This document shows, one piece after another, positions 19,801 through 27,265 of a stretch of 64,000 bases of DNA; the stretch's first letter is position 1, and each line of letters starts with the position of its first letter. Below the pieces are notes generated by a model that made no database searches, had not been told where the DNA came from, and saw only the letters and a program-made list of their open reading frames with translations. Origin of the DNA: an uncultured bacterium (GTDB lineage: Bacteria; Pseudomonadota; Gammaproteobacteria; Burkholderiales; Burkholderiaceae_C); assembly GCA_903928495.1 (NCBI GenBank), contig CAIYQZ010000060.1, positions 1 through 64,000 of the forward strand. Reading direction: 5' to 3'. The position numbers were made by a program, and so were the translations under genes.

Positions 19801-20873
19801 GCGGCCGCCTGGCTGATGGGCTCCACCATCAACTGTTCCACCTTCTGGCGCAGGCTGTAGCGCTTCACGCGGGCGGTGCCAGCATCGATCACAAACCGGA
19901 TGCCAGGCACGGTGAGGGATGTTTCGGCCACGTTGGTGGCCAGCACAATGCGCCGACCGCTGTGGTTGTCAAACACGCGGTCTTGTTCGGCCTGGCTGAG
20001 GCGGGCAAACAGGGGCAGCACCTCGGTGTTGCGAAGCGCGGGCTGGTGGCTCAGGTGTTTGGTGAGGTGGTCTGCCGCTTCGCGAATTTCGCGCTCGCCG
20101 GGCAAAAAAATCAGAATGTCGCCGCCCTGCCTTGCCCCGCCACGCCACAATTCATCGACGCCGTCGGCAATTGCGGTGTTCAGGTCCGTGTCTTTGCTTT
20201 CCTCAAACGGGCGGTAGCGCAGCTCCACCGGAAAGGTGCGGCCCGACACCATGATGACCGGCGCAGGCCCCTGGCTGTCGGCAAAGTAGTTGGCAAAACG
20301 CTCGGCGTCGATGGTGGCCGAGGTGATGACGATCTTCAAATCGGGCCGCTTGGGACACAGCTGGCGCAAAAAACCCAACAAAAAATCGATGTTCAGGCTG
20401 CGCTCGTGCGCCTCGTCAATGATGAGTGTGTCATACGCCCGCAGCAGCGGGTCGGTTTGCGTCTCGGCCAGCAAAATGCCGTCTGTCATGAGCTTGACGG
20501 ATGCATCTCGGCTCAAACGGTCTTGAAACCGCACTTTGTAGCCCACCACGTCGCCCAGAGTTGTGTTCAGCTCCTGGGCAATGCGCTTGGCCACGCTGCT
20601 GGCCGCAATGCGGCGTGGCTGGGTGTGGCCAATCAACTGGCCGCGCTGGCCGGGGGCTGCGTTGAGCTTTCCACGCCCCATGGCAAGGGCAATTTTGGGC
20701 AACTGCGTGGTTTTGCCCGAGCCGGTTTCGCCACACACAATGACCACTTGCCGGGCCAGCATGGCGGCAGCAATTTCGTCGCGCCGGGCGCTGACCGGCA
20801 ATGACTCGGGGAACTCGATCTTCAATGACCGCTGACCTTCGGTGGGCTGCGGCGGAAATGGGGCAATGGACAT
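16842..20873 (-). CDS. hrpA: ATP-dependent RNA helicase HrpA
   Basis: 1343 residues from the ATG at 20873 (MSIAPFPPQ). DEAH-box helicase of the HrpA type involved in RNA/ribosome metabolism. Visible motifs are Walker A GETGSGKTT, DEAH in IIDEAHERSLN, ITSATID, LFARLSQAEQD and the motif VI QRSGRCGRV. Next come the helicase-associated and OB-fold regions, and a long C-terminal DUF3418 region that includes TFGELPELMEI-like wording. A ~65-residue polar insertion at about residues 995-1060 (DNA 17690-17890) is Ser/Gly/Gln/Lys-rich, more AT-rich than the rest, and contains an 8-bp inverted repeat and a weak copy of the dispersed repeat. A longer start at 20960 is open but lies in argA leader sequence. 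Confidence 0.93.
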   Translation of the reverse strand: MSIAPFPPQPTEGQRSLKIEFPESLPVSARRDEIAAAMLARQVVIVCGETGSGKTTQLPKIALAMGRGKLNAAPGQRGQLIGHTQPRRIAASSVAKRIAQELNTTLGDVVGYKVRFQDRLSRDASVKLMTDGILLAETQTDPLLRAYDTLIIDEAHERSLNIDFLLGFLRQLCPKRPDLKIVITSATIDAERFANYFADSQGPAPVIMVSGRTFPVELRYRPFEESKDTDLNTAIADGVDELWRGGARQGGDILIFLPGEREIREAADHLTKHLSHQPALRNTEVLPLFARLSQAEQDRVFDNHSGRRIVLATNVAETSLTVPGIRFVIDAGTARVKRYSLRQKVEQLMVEPISQAAANQRSGRCGRVADGICIRLYDEPSFASRPKFTDPEILRSSLAGVILRMKTLHLHGATGGVEDFPFIEPPSRRAFADGYALLHELGAATEESELTPIGQQLARLPLDPRVGRMILAARDRGALAEVLVIASALSVQDVRDRPMDRQAAADQAHAKWDDEKSEFSGTLRLWNWLETSRGHRAGLVPSAEAEADKPTHKLSNRQQEGLLRENFINIRRVREWRDIHTQLHTVVAEHNWQLNTQPAGYEALHKSMLAGLLGNVGCKSDDLDYYNGARGIKFHRHPGANLNKKPGRWIVVAELVETTRLFGRGIANIEPQWLEEVGGHLIKRQTSDPHWEKKAAQVTAMERGTLYGLQVYNGRRVNFGKLDPHAARDIFIRSALVEGDVPEDWARKLPFLAANQKLMAQVAELEHKARRQDVLVDDELIYAFYEQQVPDDVCTGASFERWYGTENQKQPRLLMLTKEELMRHEAAGITTQAFPKTLRLGGVDCAASYLHEPGDAKDGLSVTVPLFVLNQVSEDRTEWLVPGMLKEKVLALLKTLHQRPRSRLVPLPETANRFTEALSTPEAFASGNLMDALLKLVRDATQLDIKRGDIKADMLSPHHLMHIRVVDEHGRQLGAGRSLAALKGELGAKARGAFQALASLKLNATESVDKVGSGKTDSGGGVPLSNQANVAIGKNGFFPESRPQSSQKGTPQNTEKPAQQAGIKHTTWAFGELPELMEIKKGGQTLIGFPALIDQGDGVSIEVFDEPEAASAKHRAGLRRLFALQIKDALKYLEKNLPGLQQMGVAYMSLGTADELKHLLLDVAMDRAFLLDPLPSDATIFNARVAEGRGRLTLIANEVARLCGTILAEHAAAQRKLKDSKPPSDVATDVQQQLARLVGKRFLIDTPWVQLQHLPRYLKGVQARLDKYRGDPARDATKLAELKPQDLRYWRLVAERKGQVDDRMAEFRWLLEELRISFFAQELRTPQPVSVKRLDKAWAQLNQ
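17758..17777. repeat. Perfect inverted repeat inside hrpA insertion
   Basis: GGGAAAAA (17758-17765), TCCG loop, TTTTTCCC (17770-17777). It lies in the AT-rich segment that codes for the non-conserved insertion of HrpA, and a weak dispersed-repeat copy lies about 80 bp away. Confidence 0.6.
17857..17900 (+). repeat. Dispersed repeat, copy 2 (weak, in hrpA)
   Basis: TAGC at 17861-17864, 18 bases, CAGCG at 17883-17887, then CCTGAAAC. It fits the geometry but the second half is degenerate. It is antisense to hrpA and codes for part of the insertion. Confidence 0.4.
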
Positions 20874-20974
20874 GGGTGGGATTATCAAGGCCACCCCACA
20901 CACCGACAGGGGCCAGGCCCATACACAATACGCACCAACGCGGCCTTGCCGCACCCGCACACGCCAGATCTCTG

Positions 20975-22324
20975 ATGTCCAACGTTTTCAACTTCACTTT
21001 TGTGCCCTGGTTCCGGTCGGTGGCACCCTATATCCACAAGTTTCGCAACCAGACCTTTGTGGTGGGCATTGCGGGCGAGGCCATTGCCGCCGGCAAATTG
21101 CACAATCTGGCTCAAGACCTGGCCATGATTCAAAGCATGGGCGTGAAGGTGGTGCTGGTGCACGGTTTTCGCCCGCAGGTGAACGAACAACTGGCGGCCA
21201 AAGGGCATCAGGCGAAATATTCGCACGGCATTCGCATCACCGACTCGGTGGCGCTGGACTGCGCGCAAGAGGCCGCCGGGCAGTTGCGGTACGAAATTGA
21301 GGCCGCCTTCAGCCAGGGCCTGCCCAACACACCCATGGCGGGCAGCACGGTGCGCGTGCTGTCGGGCAACTTCATCACAGCGCGGCCCGTGGGCATCGTG
21401 GACGGGGTGGACTTTCAGCACAGCGGCCTGGTGCGCAAAGTAGACGTGGGCGGCATCAGCCGCACGCTGGACATGGGTGCGCTGGTGCTGCTGTCGCCAT
21501 TTGGGTTTTCGCCCACGGGCGAGGCCTTCAACCTCAGCATGGAAGAGGTGGCCACCAGCGTGGCCATTGCCATGCAGGCCGACAAGCTGATTTTTGTGAC
21601 CGAGGTGCACGGCATCCCTCTGGACCCGACGCAGCCTGTGAGCGAAGACAACGCCATCGACACCGAGTTGCCGCTGGCCGCAGCCGAGGGTCTGCTGGCC
21701 CAACTGCCGCCGGCACAGCAACCCACCGACACCGCGTTTTACTTGCAGCACTGCGTCAAGGCCTGCAAGGCGGGCGTGGAGCGCAGCCACATCATCCCGT
21801 TTGCAGTGGACGGCGCGCTGCTGCTGGAGGTGTACGTGCACGACGGCATCGGCACCATGGTGGTGGACGAAAAACTGGAAGAACTGCGCGAGGCCACGCC
21901 AGACGATGTGGGCGGCATCCTGCAACTGATTGAGCCCTTCGAGAAAGACGGGACGCTGGTCAAGCGCAGCCGCACCGAAATCGAGCGCGACGTGGCCAAC
22001 TACACGATCATCGAGCACGACGGCGTCATCTTTGCCTGTGCGGCCCTGTACCCCTACCCAGAGGGCAAAACCGCCGAAATGGCCGCCCTCACCGTGTCTC
22101 CGCAAAGCCAGGGCCAAGGCGATGGTGAAAAGGTATTGAAGCGCATAGAACAACGCGCGCGCCTGATGGGCCTGCAAAGCATTTTTGTGCTGACCACACG
22201 CACCATGCACTGGTTCATCAAACGCGGTTTCCAGCAGGTGGACCCCGACTGGTTGCCCGAAGCCCGCAAACGCAAGTACAACTGGGACCGCAAGAGCGTG
22301 GTCATGGTCAAGCGCCTCAGTTGA
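20975..22324 (+). CDS. argA: N-acetylglutamate synthase
   Basis: 449 residues, ArgA type: an N-terminal amino-acid-kinase-like domain (about 20-290, with VVLVHGFRPQV and LSGNFITARPVG) that binds arginine, and a C-terminal GNAT acetyltransferase domain (about 300-445, with LTVSPQSQGQGDGEKVL). It makes N-acetylglutamate from acetyl-CoA and glutamate, the first step of arginine synthesis. The first domain lacks kinase activity in this family. The start MSNVFNFTFVPWFR is family-typical; upstream in-frame codons back to 20801 overlap hrpA on the other strand. It is divergent from hrpA across ~100 bp with no clear promoter. Confidence 0.95.
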   Translation: MSNVFNFTFVPWFRSVAPYIHKFRNQTFVVGIAGEAIAAGKLHNLAQDLAMIQSMGVKVVLVHGFRPQVNEQLAAKGHQAKYSHGIRITDSVALDCAQEAAGQLRYEIEAAFSQGLPNTPMAGSTVRVLSGNFITARPVGIVDGVDFQHSGLVRKVDVGGISRTLDMGALVLLSPFGFSPTGEAFNLSMEEVATSVAIAMQADKLIFVTEVHGIPLDPTQPVSEDNAIDTELPLAAAEGLLAQLPPAQQPTDTAFYLQHCVKACKAGVERSHIIPFAVDGALLLEVYVHDGIGTMVVDEKLEELREATPDDVGGILQLIEPFEKDGTLVKRSRTEIERDVANYTIIEHDGVIFACAALYPYPEGKTAEMAALTVSPQSQGQGDGEKVLKRIEQRARLMGLQSIFVLTTRTMHWFIKRGFQQVDPDWLPEARKRKYNWDRKSVVMVKRLS

Positions 22325-22343
22325 GGAGTGGCGTTCCCAGCGA

Positions 22344-22357
22344 TTGACATTTGTCAA
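22344..22357. promoter_or_regulatory. 14-bp palindrome upstream of ppk2
   Basis: TTGACATTTGTCAA is a perfect palindrome 57 bp before the ppk2 start. Its left half equals a -35 box, but no matching -10 stands at 16-18 bp. It may be an operator for an unidentified dimeric regulator. Confidence 0.3.
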
Positions 22358-22413
22358 ACACACGGATGCCTGAGGTGCAGATACTGGTTTCTTGACTCTT
22401 TTATGACACGCCC

Positions 22414-23673
22414 ATGAACGACAAAACCAACAGCCAGACACCCGCCGCAGAGACCGGCATTGCCACCCCCAGCAACCAAGCCAAAGCGGCTGCACCAGCG
22501 CGCCGCCGGGCAGCGGTACCCAAGGCGCGGGTCGTGCCCGCACCCGCCGCCAGCAAAACAGCCGCTGAGAAACCTCGCAGGGCCAGCCGTGGCGACACAC
22601 TGGGCAGCCAGCAACCGGCCCAGCTCAAGCGCGCCACTGTGGGTCGGGCTGTCACCAAAGCCCAAACGGCCAAGCTCGCTGCGGTGGCTGACATCGTGGC
22701 GCAGCCCAACCAGACACCGCAAAAAAAGGCCTCATCGCTCAAAGCCATCTTGCAAGGTGCCGCACCGGACGACGCCAAGGCCATTCGCCAACTGCTGGCC
22801 CAGTCCACCAGCGCGCAAAAAAAAGCGGCCCGTGCCGAGGCCAAGCCAGATGAAGAACTGGCCCAACACTGGCGCAACGGCGAATACCCCTACAAAAACC
22901 TGCTGTCCCGCAAAGCCTATGAGCAGCAAAAGTACATGCTCCAGGTGGAACTGCTGAAGCTGCAAGCCTGGGCCAAGGAAACCGGTCAGCGCATCGTGCT
23001 GCTGTTTGAAGGGCGCGACGCGGCCGGCAAGGGCGGCACCATCAAACGCTTCATGGAGCACCTCAATCCCCGGGGTGCACGCGTGATCGCGCTGGAGAAA
23101 CCCACCGAGGTAGAGCGCGGCCAGTGGTACTTCCAGCGTTATGTGCAGCACCTGCCCACGGCCGGAGAAATCGTGTTGCTCGACCGCAGTTGGTACAACC
23201 GCGCCGGTGTGGAGCGCGTCATGGGCTTCTGCTCTGACAATGAGTACGACGAATTCATGCGCCAGGCACCGCAGTTCGAGCGGCAATTGGTGCGCAGCGG
23301 CATTCACCTCATCAAGTTCTGGTTCTCGGTCAGCCGCAAAGAGCAGCGCCGCCGCTTCAAGGAACGCGAGGCACACGCGCTCAAGCAGTGGAAACTCAGC
23401 CCCATCGATCTGGCCAGCCTGGACAAGTGGGACAGCTACACCAAGGCCAAAGAGGCCATGTTCTTTGAAACCGACACGGCAGATGCGCCGTGGACCGTCA
23501 TCAAGAGCGACTGCAAAAAACGCGCACGCCTGAACGCCATGCGCTACGTGCTGCAAAAGCTGCCTTACACCAACAAGAACACGCAGAACATTGGCGAACT
23601 CGACAGCCTGCTGGTGGGCCGGGCCCATGTGGTGTACGAGCGGGGTGAACACCCCGGCAGCGCCATTTTGTGA
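22414..23673 (+). CDS. ppk2: Polyphosphate kinase 2
   Basis: 419 residues. The catalytic PPK2 domain occupies about residues 150-410, with Walker A GRDAAGKGG, the RSWYNRAGVE Walker-B/lid region, FWFSVSRKEQ and the SPIDLASLDKWDSY block. PPK2 enzymes transfer phosphate between polyphosphate and nucleotides (usually making GTP/ATP from polyP). The first ~140 residues are an unusual Ala/Lys/Pro/Gln-rich basic extension (repeated AAAPARRR- and KTAAEKPRR-like wording) reminiscent of histone-H1-like tails; single-domain family members are often near 270-300 residues. A palindrome precedes the gene. Convergent with dsbB. Confidence 0.92.
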   Translation: MNDKTNSQTPAAETGIATPSNQAKAAAPARRRAAVPKARVVPAPAASKTAAEKPRRASRGDTLGSQQPAQLKRATVGRAVTKAQTAKLAAVADIVAQPNQTPQKKASSLKAILQGAAPDDAKAIRQLLAQSTSAQKKAARAEAKPDEELAQHWRNGEYPYKNLLSRKAYEQQKYMLQVELLKLQAWAKETGQRIVLLFEGRDAAGKGGTIKRFMEHLNPRGARVIALEKPTEVERGQWYFQRYVQHLPTAGEIVLLDRSWYNRAGVERVMGFCSDNEYDEFMRQAPQFERQLVRSGIHLIKFWFSVSRKEQRRRFKEREAHALKQWKLSPIDLASLDKWDSYTKAKEAMFFETDTADAPWTVIKSDCKKRARLNAMRYVLQKLPYTNKNTQNIGELDSLLVGRAHVVYERGEHPGSAIL

Positions 23674-23714
23674 ACCAAAACAGGCCCTGGCGCTTGATGG
23701 GCGTGGCTCGACAG

Positions 23715-24242
23715 CTACGCCTTTTTTCTTCCCATCACCAGCAGCGCCAGCGCCACAGCCGCCATGAGGCTGAAGTTCAGAAACGACCAGTTGGCTATGG
23801 TCAGCCCGAGAAACGTCCAGTCAATGGCAGAACAGTCACCGCTGCCTTTGAACAGCATGGGAATCACGCGCTGCAGCGGGAATGCTTCGATCATTCCGTA
23901 AAAATCGCGCCCACAACTGGCCACCTCCGGCGGGTACCACTGCAAGAAACTTTGGCGGGCGGCCACAAACGCACCAAAACCAGCCACCAGCAGCAGCCCT
24001 GCTGAGGCCACCACCTGAGCGCCACGCCCACGGCACAGCAGTGCTGCCAAGGCCGCGAGCACGGCCACCCCTAAAAGGGTGTAACGCTGCACGATGCACA
24101 TCGGGCAGGGCTCCAGCCCCACGACATGCTGCAAATACATGCCAAAGGCCAGCAGCCCCACACACAAGGCGGCAATGGCAGCCAGCACGCTGCGTGGACG
24201 CAGGGCCCAAACGTGGATCGATTCAGAAATAGAGGCAAACAA
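23715..24242 (-). CDS. dsbB: Disulfide bond formation protein DsbB
   Basis: About 175 residues from the TTG at 24242, chosen because GGGAA precedes it by 6 nt; a GTG at 24302 would add 20 residues without a ribosome site. DsbB is the four-helix inner-membrane protein that reoxidises DsbA using quinone. The first periplasmic loop holds the CPMC pair (LEPCPMCIVQRY, about Cys46/Cys49); the second loop holds the CGRDFYG and GSGDCS cysteines; four hydrophobic helices are clear, and the C-terminus is RKKA. It lies between the convergent ppk2 and the divergent fpr. dsbA is not in the window. Confidence 0.88.
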   Translation of the reverse strand: MFASISESIHVWALRPRSVLAAIAALCVGLLAFGMYLQHVVGLEPCPMCIVQRYTLLGVAVLAALAALLCRGRGAQVVASAGLLLVAGFGAFVAARQSFLQWYPPEVASCGRDFYGMIEAFPLQRVIPMLFKGSGDCSAIDWTFLGLTIANWSFLNFSLMAAVALALLVMGRKKA

Positions 24243-24381
24243 ATGGATTTCCCGGTTGCAAAAAAGTGGCGATGTGACCCCGCTATTTTCAATGGGTTCC
24301 ACTTATGTCAAGGTCAAGCCCACTCCGGCGCACATACACTTTGCGTTTTTCCCAATCCGCGAGACTTCTTCAAGGCCCCCC

Positions 24382-25155
24382 ATGAGCGCATTTCTGGACG
24401 AAACCGTATTGAGTGTTCACCATTGGACAGACCGCCTGTTCAGCTTCACCACCACTCGCGACACCGCTCTGCGCTTCTCCAACGGCCACTTCACCATGAT
24501 CGGTCTGCGGGTGGACGGCAAACCCCTGCTTCGGGCGTACAGCATCGTCAGCGCCAACTATGAAGAGCACCTGGAGTTTTTCTCCATCAAGGTGCCGGAC
24601 GGCCCGCTGACCTCGCGCCTGCAGCACATCAAGGTGGGCGACAAGCTCGTCGTGGGCAAGAAGCCCACAGGCACGCTGCTCATTGATTACCTGTTGCCCG
24701 GCAAAAACCTTTACCTGATTGGCACTGGCACTGGCTTGGCACCGTTTCTTTGCCTCATTCGCGACCCCGCCACATACGAAAAATACGAAAAAGTCATCCT
24801 GTTCCACGGTGTGCGCGAGGTAAAGGAACTGGCCTACGCCGAGTACATCACCCACGACCTGCCCAATCACGAGTACCTGGGCGACATGGTGAAGGAACAA
24901 CTGCTGTACTACCCCAGCGTCACCCGAGAGCCGTTCAAGAACCGGGGCCGTGCCACCGACCTGCTGGCCAGCGGCCAGCTCCAAACCGACCTTGGCCTGC
25001 CCAAGCTCGACCCTGCCAGCGACCGCATCATGATTTGCGGCAGCCCCGCGCTGAACAAAGACATGCGCGAGCTGCTCAACGCACGCGGCTTCACCGAAGG
25101 CAGCACCACCACGCCGGGCGACTACGTGGTTGAACGCGCCTTTGTGGAACAGTGA
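24382..25155 (+). CDS. fpr: Ferredoxin/flavodoxin--NADP+ reductase
   Basis: 257 residues, FAD-containing plant-type FNR of the bacterial Fpr subclass. The FAD-binding R-A-Y-S-I (LLRAYSIVS), the NADP-binding GTGTGLAPF and the ICGSPALNKDM motif are clear. The C-terminus VVERAFVEQ is family-typical. It exchanges electrons between NADPH and ferredoxin or flavodoxin and is often linked to oxidative stress and iron-sulfur repair. AAGG stands upstream of the ATG at 24382. It is followed after 42 bp by yggX, another redox/iron-stress gene. A second, unrelated ferredoxin reductase is encoded at 35050. Confidence 0.94.
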   Translation: MSAFLDETVLSVHHWTDRLFSFTTTRDTALRFSNGHFTMIGLRVDGKPLLRAYSIVSANYEEHLEFFSIKVPDGPLTSRLQHIKVGDKLVVGKKPTGTLLIDYLLPGKNLYLIGTGTGLAPFLCLIRDPATYEKYEKVILFHGVREVKELAYAEYITHDLPNHEYLGDMVKEQLLYYPSVTREPFKNRGRATDLLASGQLQTDLGLPKLDPASDRIMICGSPALNKDMRELLNARGFTEGSTTTPGDYVVERAFVEQ

Positions 25156-25197
25156 CCCCATCGCCCTGCACCACACCCCACACACGAGAACACCGAC

Positions 25198-25470
25198 ATG
25201 GCACGCACCGTCAATTGCATCAAACTTGGTAAAGAAGCCGAGGGCTTGGACTTTCCCCCCTACCCCGGTGAACTGGGCAAACGCCTGTGGCAGAGCGTCA
25301 GCAAAGAGGCTTGGGCTGCCTGGCTCAAGCACCAAACCATGCTCGTGAACGAAAACCGCCTGAACCTGGCCGACGCCCGCGCCCGCCAGTACTTGGCCCG
25401 CCAGATGGAAAACCATTTCTTCGGGTCTGGAGCGGATAGCGTTCAAGGCTACGTTCCCCCCACTGCCTGA
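25198..25470 (+). CDS. yggX: Fe(2+)-trafficking / oxidative damage protection protein YggX
   Basis: 90 residues, the normal size. Starts [20 protein letters not shown] with the conserved Cys7, then [16 protein letters not shown] and the [16 protein letters not shown] helix that define YggX. The family protects iron-sulfur enzymes and supplies iron in the cytoplasm. It lies between fpr and mnmC, 25 nt before the latter, and is probably co-transcribed with both. Confidence 0.95.
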   Translation: MARTVNCIKLGKEAEGLDFPPYPGELGKRLWQSVSKEAWAAWLKHQTMLVNENRLNLADARARQYLARQMENHFFGSGADSVQGYVPPTA

Positions 25471-25495
25471 AGCCATTCGCACCCCGCTGCCAACT

Positions 25496-27241
25496 GTGCG
25501 CGCGACAGCCGAAGCACCGCCGCACGCCATCACGCTGGCTGCGGTGCTGGGCAGCGGCAGCCAATTGACGGACATGCTGGCTTTTCTGGCCAGCAACCAG
25601 AACCCCCATGGCCTGACCCATGCTGTGTTGGCCGTGCCAACCGATCGGCACGCCAACCTATTGGCCGTGCTTCCGGGCGCGCTGCGCTTGCAAGCTGGCA
25701 CCGACTGGCCAAACAGCCTGCCCGCTGGGTTTCACCGGCTGGACATCGGGGGATGGGTGTTCACCTTGTGTGTGGGGCCGGTTGTCCACAGCGTGGGTGA
25801 ATGGTGTTGTGCCGCACAACACCTGTGGGTCGGGGGTGAATGGCCATGGGCCCATGCACAGGAACTTGCCAGCATGGCACGCACCCTGGCGCGTCACTGC
25901 GCACCGCACGCCTTGCTGTCGCTAGCGTCCGATGTGCCAGTGTCCGCTGCAAACTGGACAGCCGCCGGATTCGTCCCCGCCAATGCAGAGTCGGGTCAAA
26001 CCCTTTGGCATTACCAGCCCCGTTGGCCTGTGCGCACCCACGCAGGCCCTGGCGAGCGAACAGCACTGGTCATTGGCGCTGGCTTGGCCGGTGCGGCAAC
26101 CTGCGCAAGCCTGGCCCGGCGTGGTTGGCACATCACATTGCTGGACAGTGGCAGTGGTCCGGCACAGGGAGCCTCTGGCCTGCCCGTGGGCATGCTGAGC
26201 GAACACGTCACGGCCAGCGAAACCACGTTGTCACGACTCTCGCGCAGCGGCATGGCCTTGCACTGGCGTGAATTGCAGCGCCACGTGCCGCAAGGACAGG
26301 GCTGGAGCGCCAGCCTCGTGACCAACCTTCGCCAGGCTGGTGAAGAAGACGAACCGGTGGCTGGTGCTGAGGCGGTCACACCCCTGGAGTCCAGCCAGCT
26401 CACGCCAGTCGAAGCAGCCATCGTGCGCCCGGCGGTGCTGGTCGAAGCATGGCTGGCGCAGGCCAGGGGCACCGGGCGACTGCAGGAGCGGTGGAACAGC
26501 CCCGTTGCCCGGTTGGAGCAAACACCTCAAGGTTGGCACGCCGTGGACCGGAACGGTCACGTTCTGGCAGAGGCCGCGCATGTCGTGGTGGCTGCTGCAC
26601 ACGGCAGTGCCGCCCTGCTGCGCGAGCTTGGATCGTGCCTGCCCAGCGACGCGACATTGCGACCAGTGAAAGGCCAATTGAGTTTTGGCCGACTCACTGC
26701 AGAGCCGTTGGCTCCACACCCTGTGCGGGACCATGGCGTTTACGTGCCATGCTTCGAAGACAGCACCCACCCTTGCGGTGGCCGCTTGTGGGCCATGGGG
26801 TCCACCTACGAACGTGGACAAACCGACACAACTGTCACGGCAGAAGGGCATGACCGCAACGCCGCCAGCCTTGCTTCCACACTGCCCAATGCACATGCCC
26901 TGTTTGCAGCACAGCGCGCTGCCGGTGAGCTGCAGGGCTGGGCGCAGGTGCGCTGCGCCTCGCAAGACCGGCTGCCATTGGCAGGGGCCCTGCCTGATGC
27001 CAGTCCACTGCGTGCCAGCATGCAGTTGGGAGATGTGCCGCGCCTGACAGGTGCATGGACGCTGTGCGCGATGGGCTCACGCGGACTCACACTGTCAATG
27101 CTGGGGGCAGAGTTGTTGGCCGCCCAAATGGAAAACGAGCCGTGGCCGGTCGAAAAAAGCTTGGGGCTGGCTCTGGACCCTGCTCGATTTGCGCTGAAAA
27201 ACACTCGCAAAAATACAGTCAAATCACCTTCCAGCGCTTGA
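25496..27241 (+). CDS. mnmC: MnmC-type FAD-dependent tRNA-modification oxidoreductase with decayed methyltransferase half
   Basis: 581 residues from a GTG at 25496. The C-terminal ~400 residues are the FAD domain of MnmC, with VIGAGLAGAATCASLARRG, GASGLPVGMLSEHV, VVVAAAHGSA and the closing AMGSRGLTLSMLGAELLA. This half oxidises cmnm5s2U34 to nm5s2U34 in tRNA. The first ~190 residues line up with the methyltransferase half of bifunctional MnmC (LPAGFHRLDIGGWVFTL, NWTAAGFVP), but the SAM-binding glycine motif is reduced to VLGSGSQLTDM and the DGF-type catalytic block is gone. So methylation is probably lost or done elsewhere. The last codons and TGA stop come from a dispersed-repeat copy. Confidence 0.8.
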   Translation: MRATAEAPPHAITLAAVLGSGSQLTDMLAFLASNQNPHGLTHAVLAVPTDRHANLLAVLPGALRLQAGTDWPNSLPAGFHRLDIGGWVFTLCVGPVVHSVGEWCCAAQHLWVGGEWPWAHAQELASMARTLARHCAPHALLSLASDVPVSAANWTAAGFVPANAESGQTLWHYQPRWPVRTHAGPGERTALVIGAGLAGAATCASLARRGWHITLLDSGSGPAQGASGLPVGMLSEHVTASETTLSRLSRSGMALHWRELQRHVPQGQGWSASLVTNLRQAGEEDEPVAGAEAVTPLESSQLTPVEAAIVRPAVLVEAWLAQARGTGRLQERWNSPVARLEQTPQGWHAVDRNGHVLAEAAHVVVAAAHGSAALLRELGSCLPSDATLRPVKGQLSFGRLTAEPLAPHPVRDHGVYVPCFEDSTHPCGGRLWAMGSTYERGQTDTTVTAEGHDRNAASLASTLPNAHALFAAQRAAGELQGWAQVRCASQDRLPLAGALPDASPLRASMQLGDVPRLTGAWTLCAMGSRGLTLSMLGAELLAAQMENEPWPVEKSLGLALDPARFALKNTRKNTVKSPSSA

Positions 27242-27265
27242 CTGAAAACGATTCAGTGCTTTGAA
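27212..27265 (-). repeat. Dispersed repeat, copy 3 (end of mnmC)
   Basis: On the minus strand: AAGC (27258-27261), 18 bases, AAGCG (27235-27239), then CTGGAAGG. TCAAGCGCTGGAAG is a 14-base exact match to the cysN copy. The left block is degenerate. The mnmC TGA stop lies inside, and the convergent gene ends within it too. Confidence 0.65.

Noticed and set aside
19347..20804. 485-codon open frame antisense to hrpA
   Set aside because: It covers the most conserved helicase motifs of hrpA on the other strand and shows no recognisable domain.
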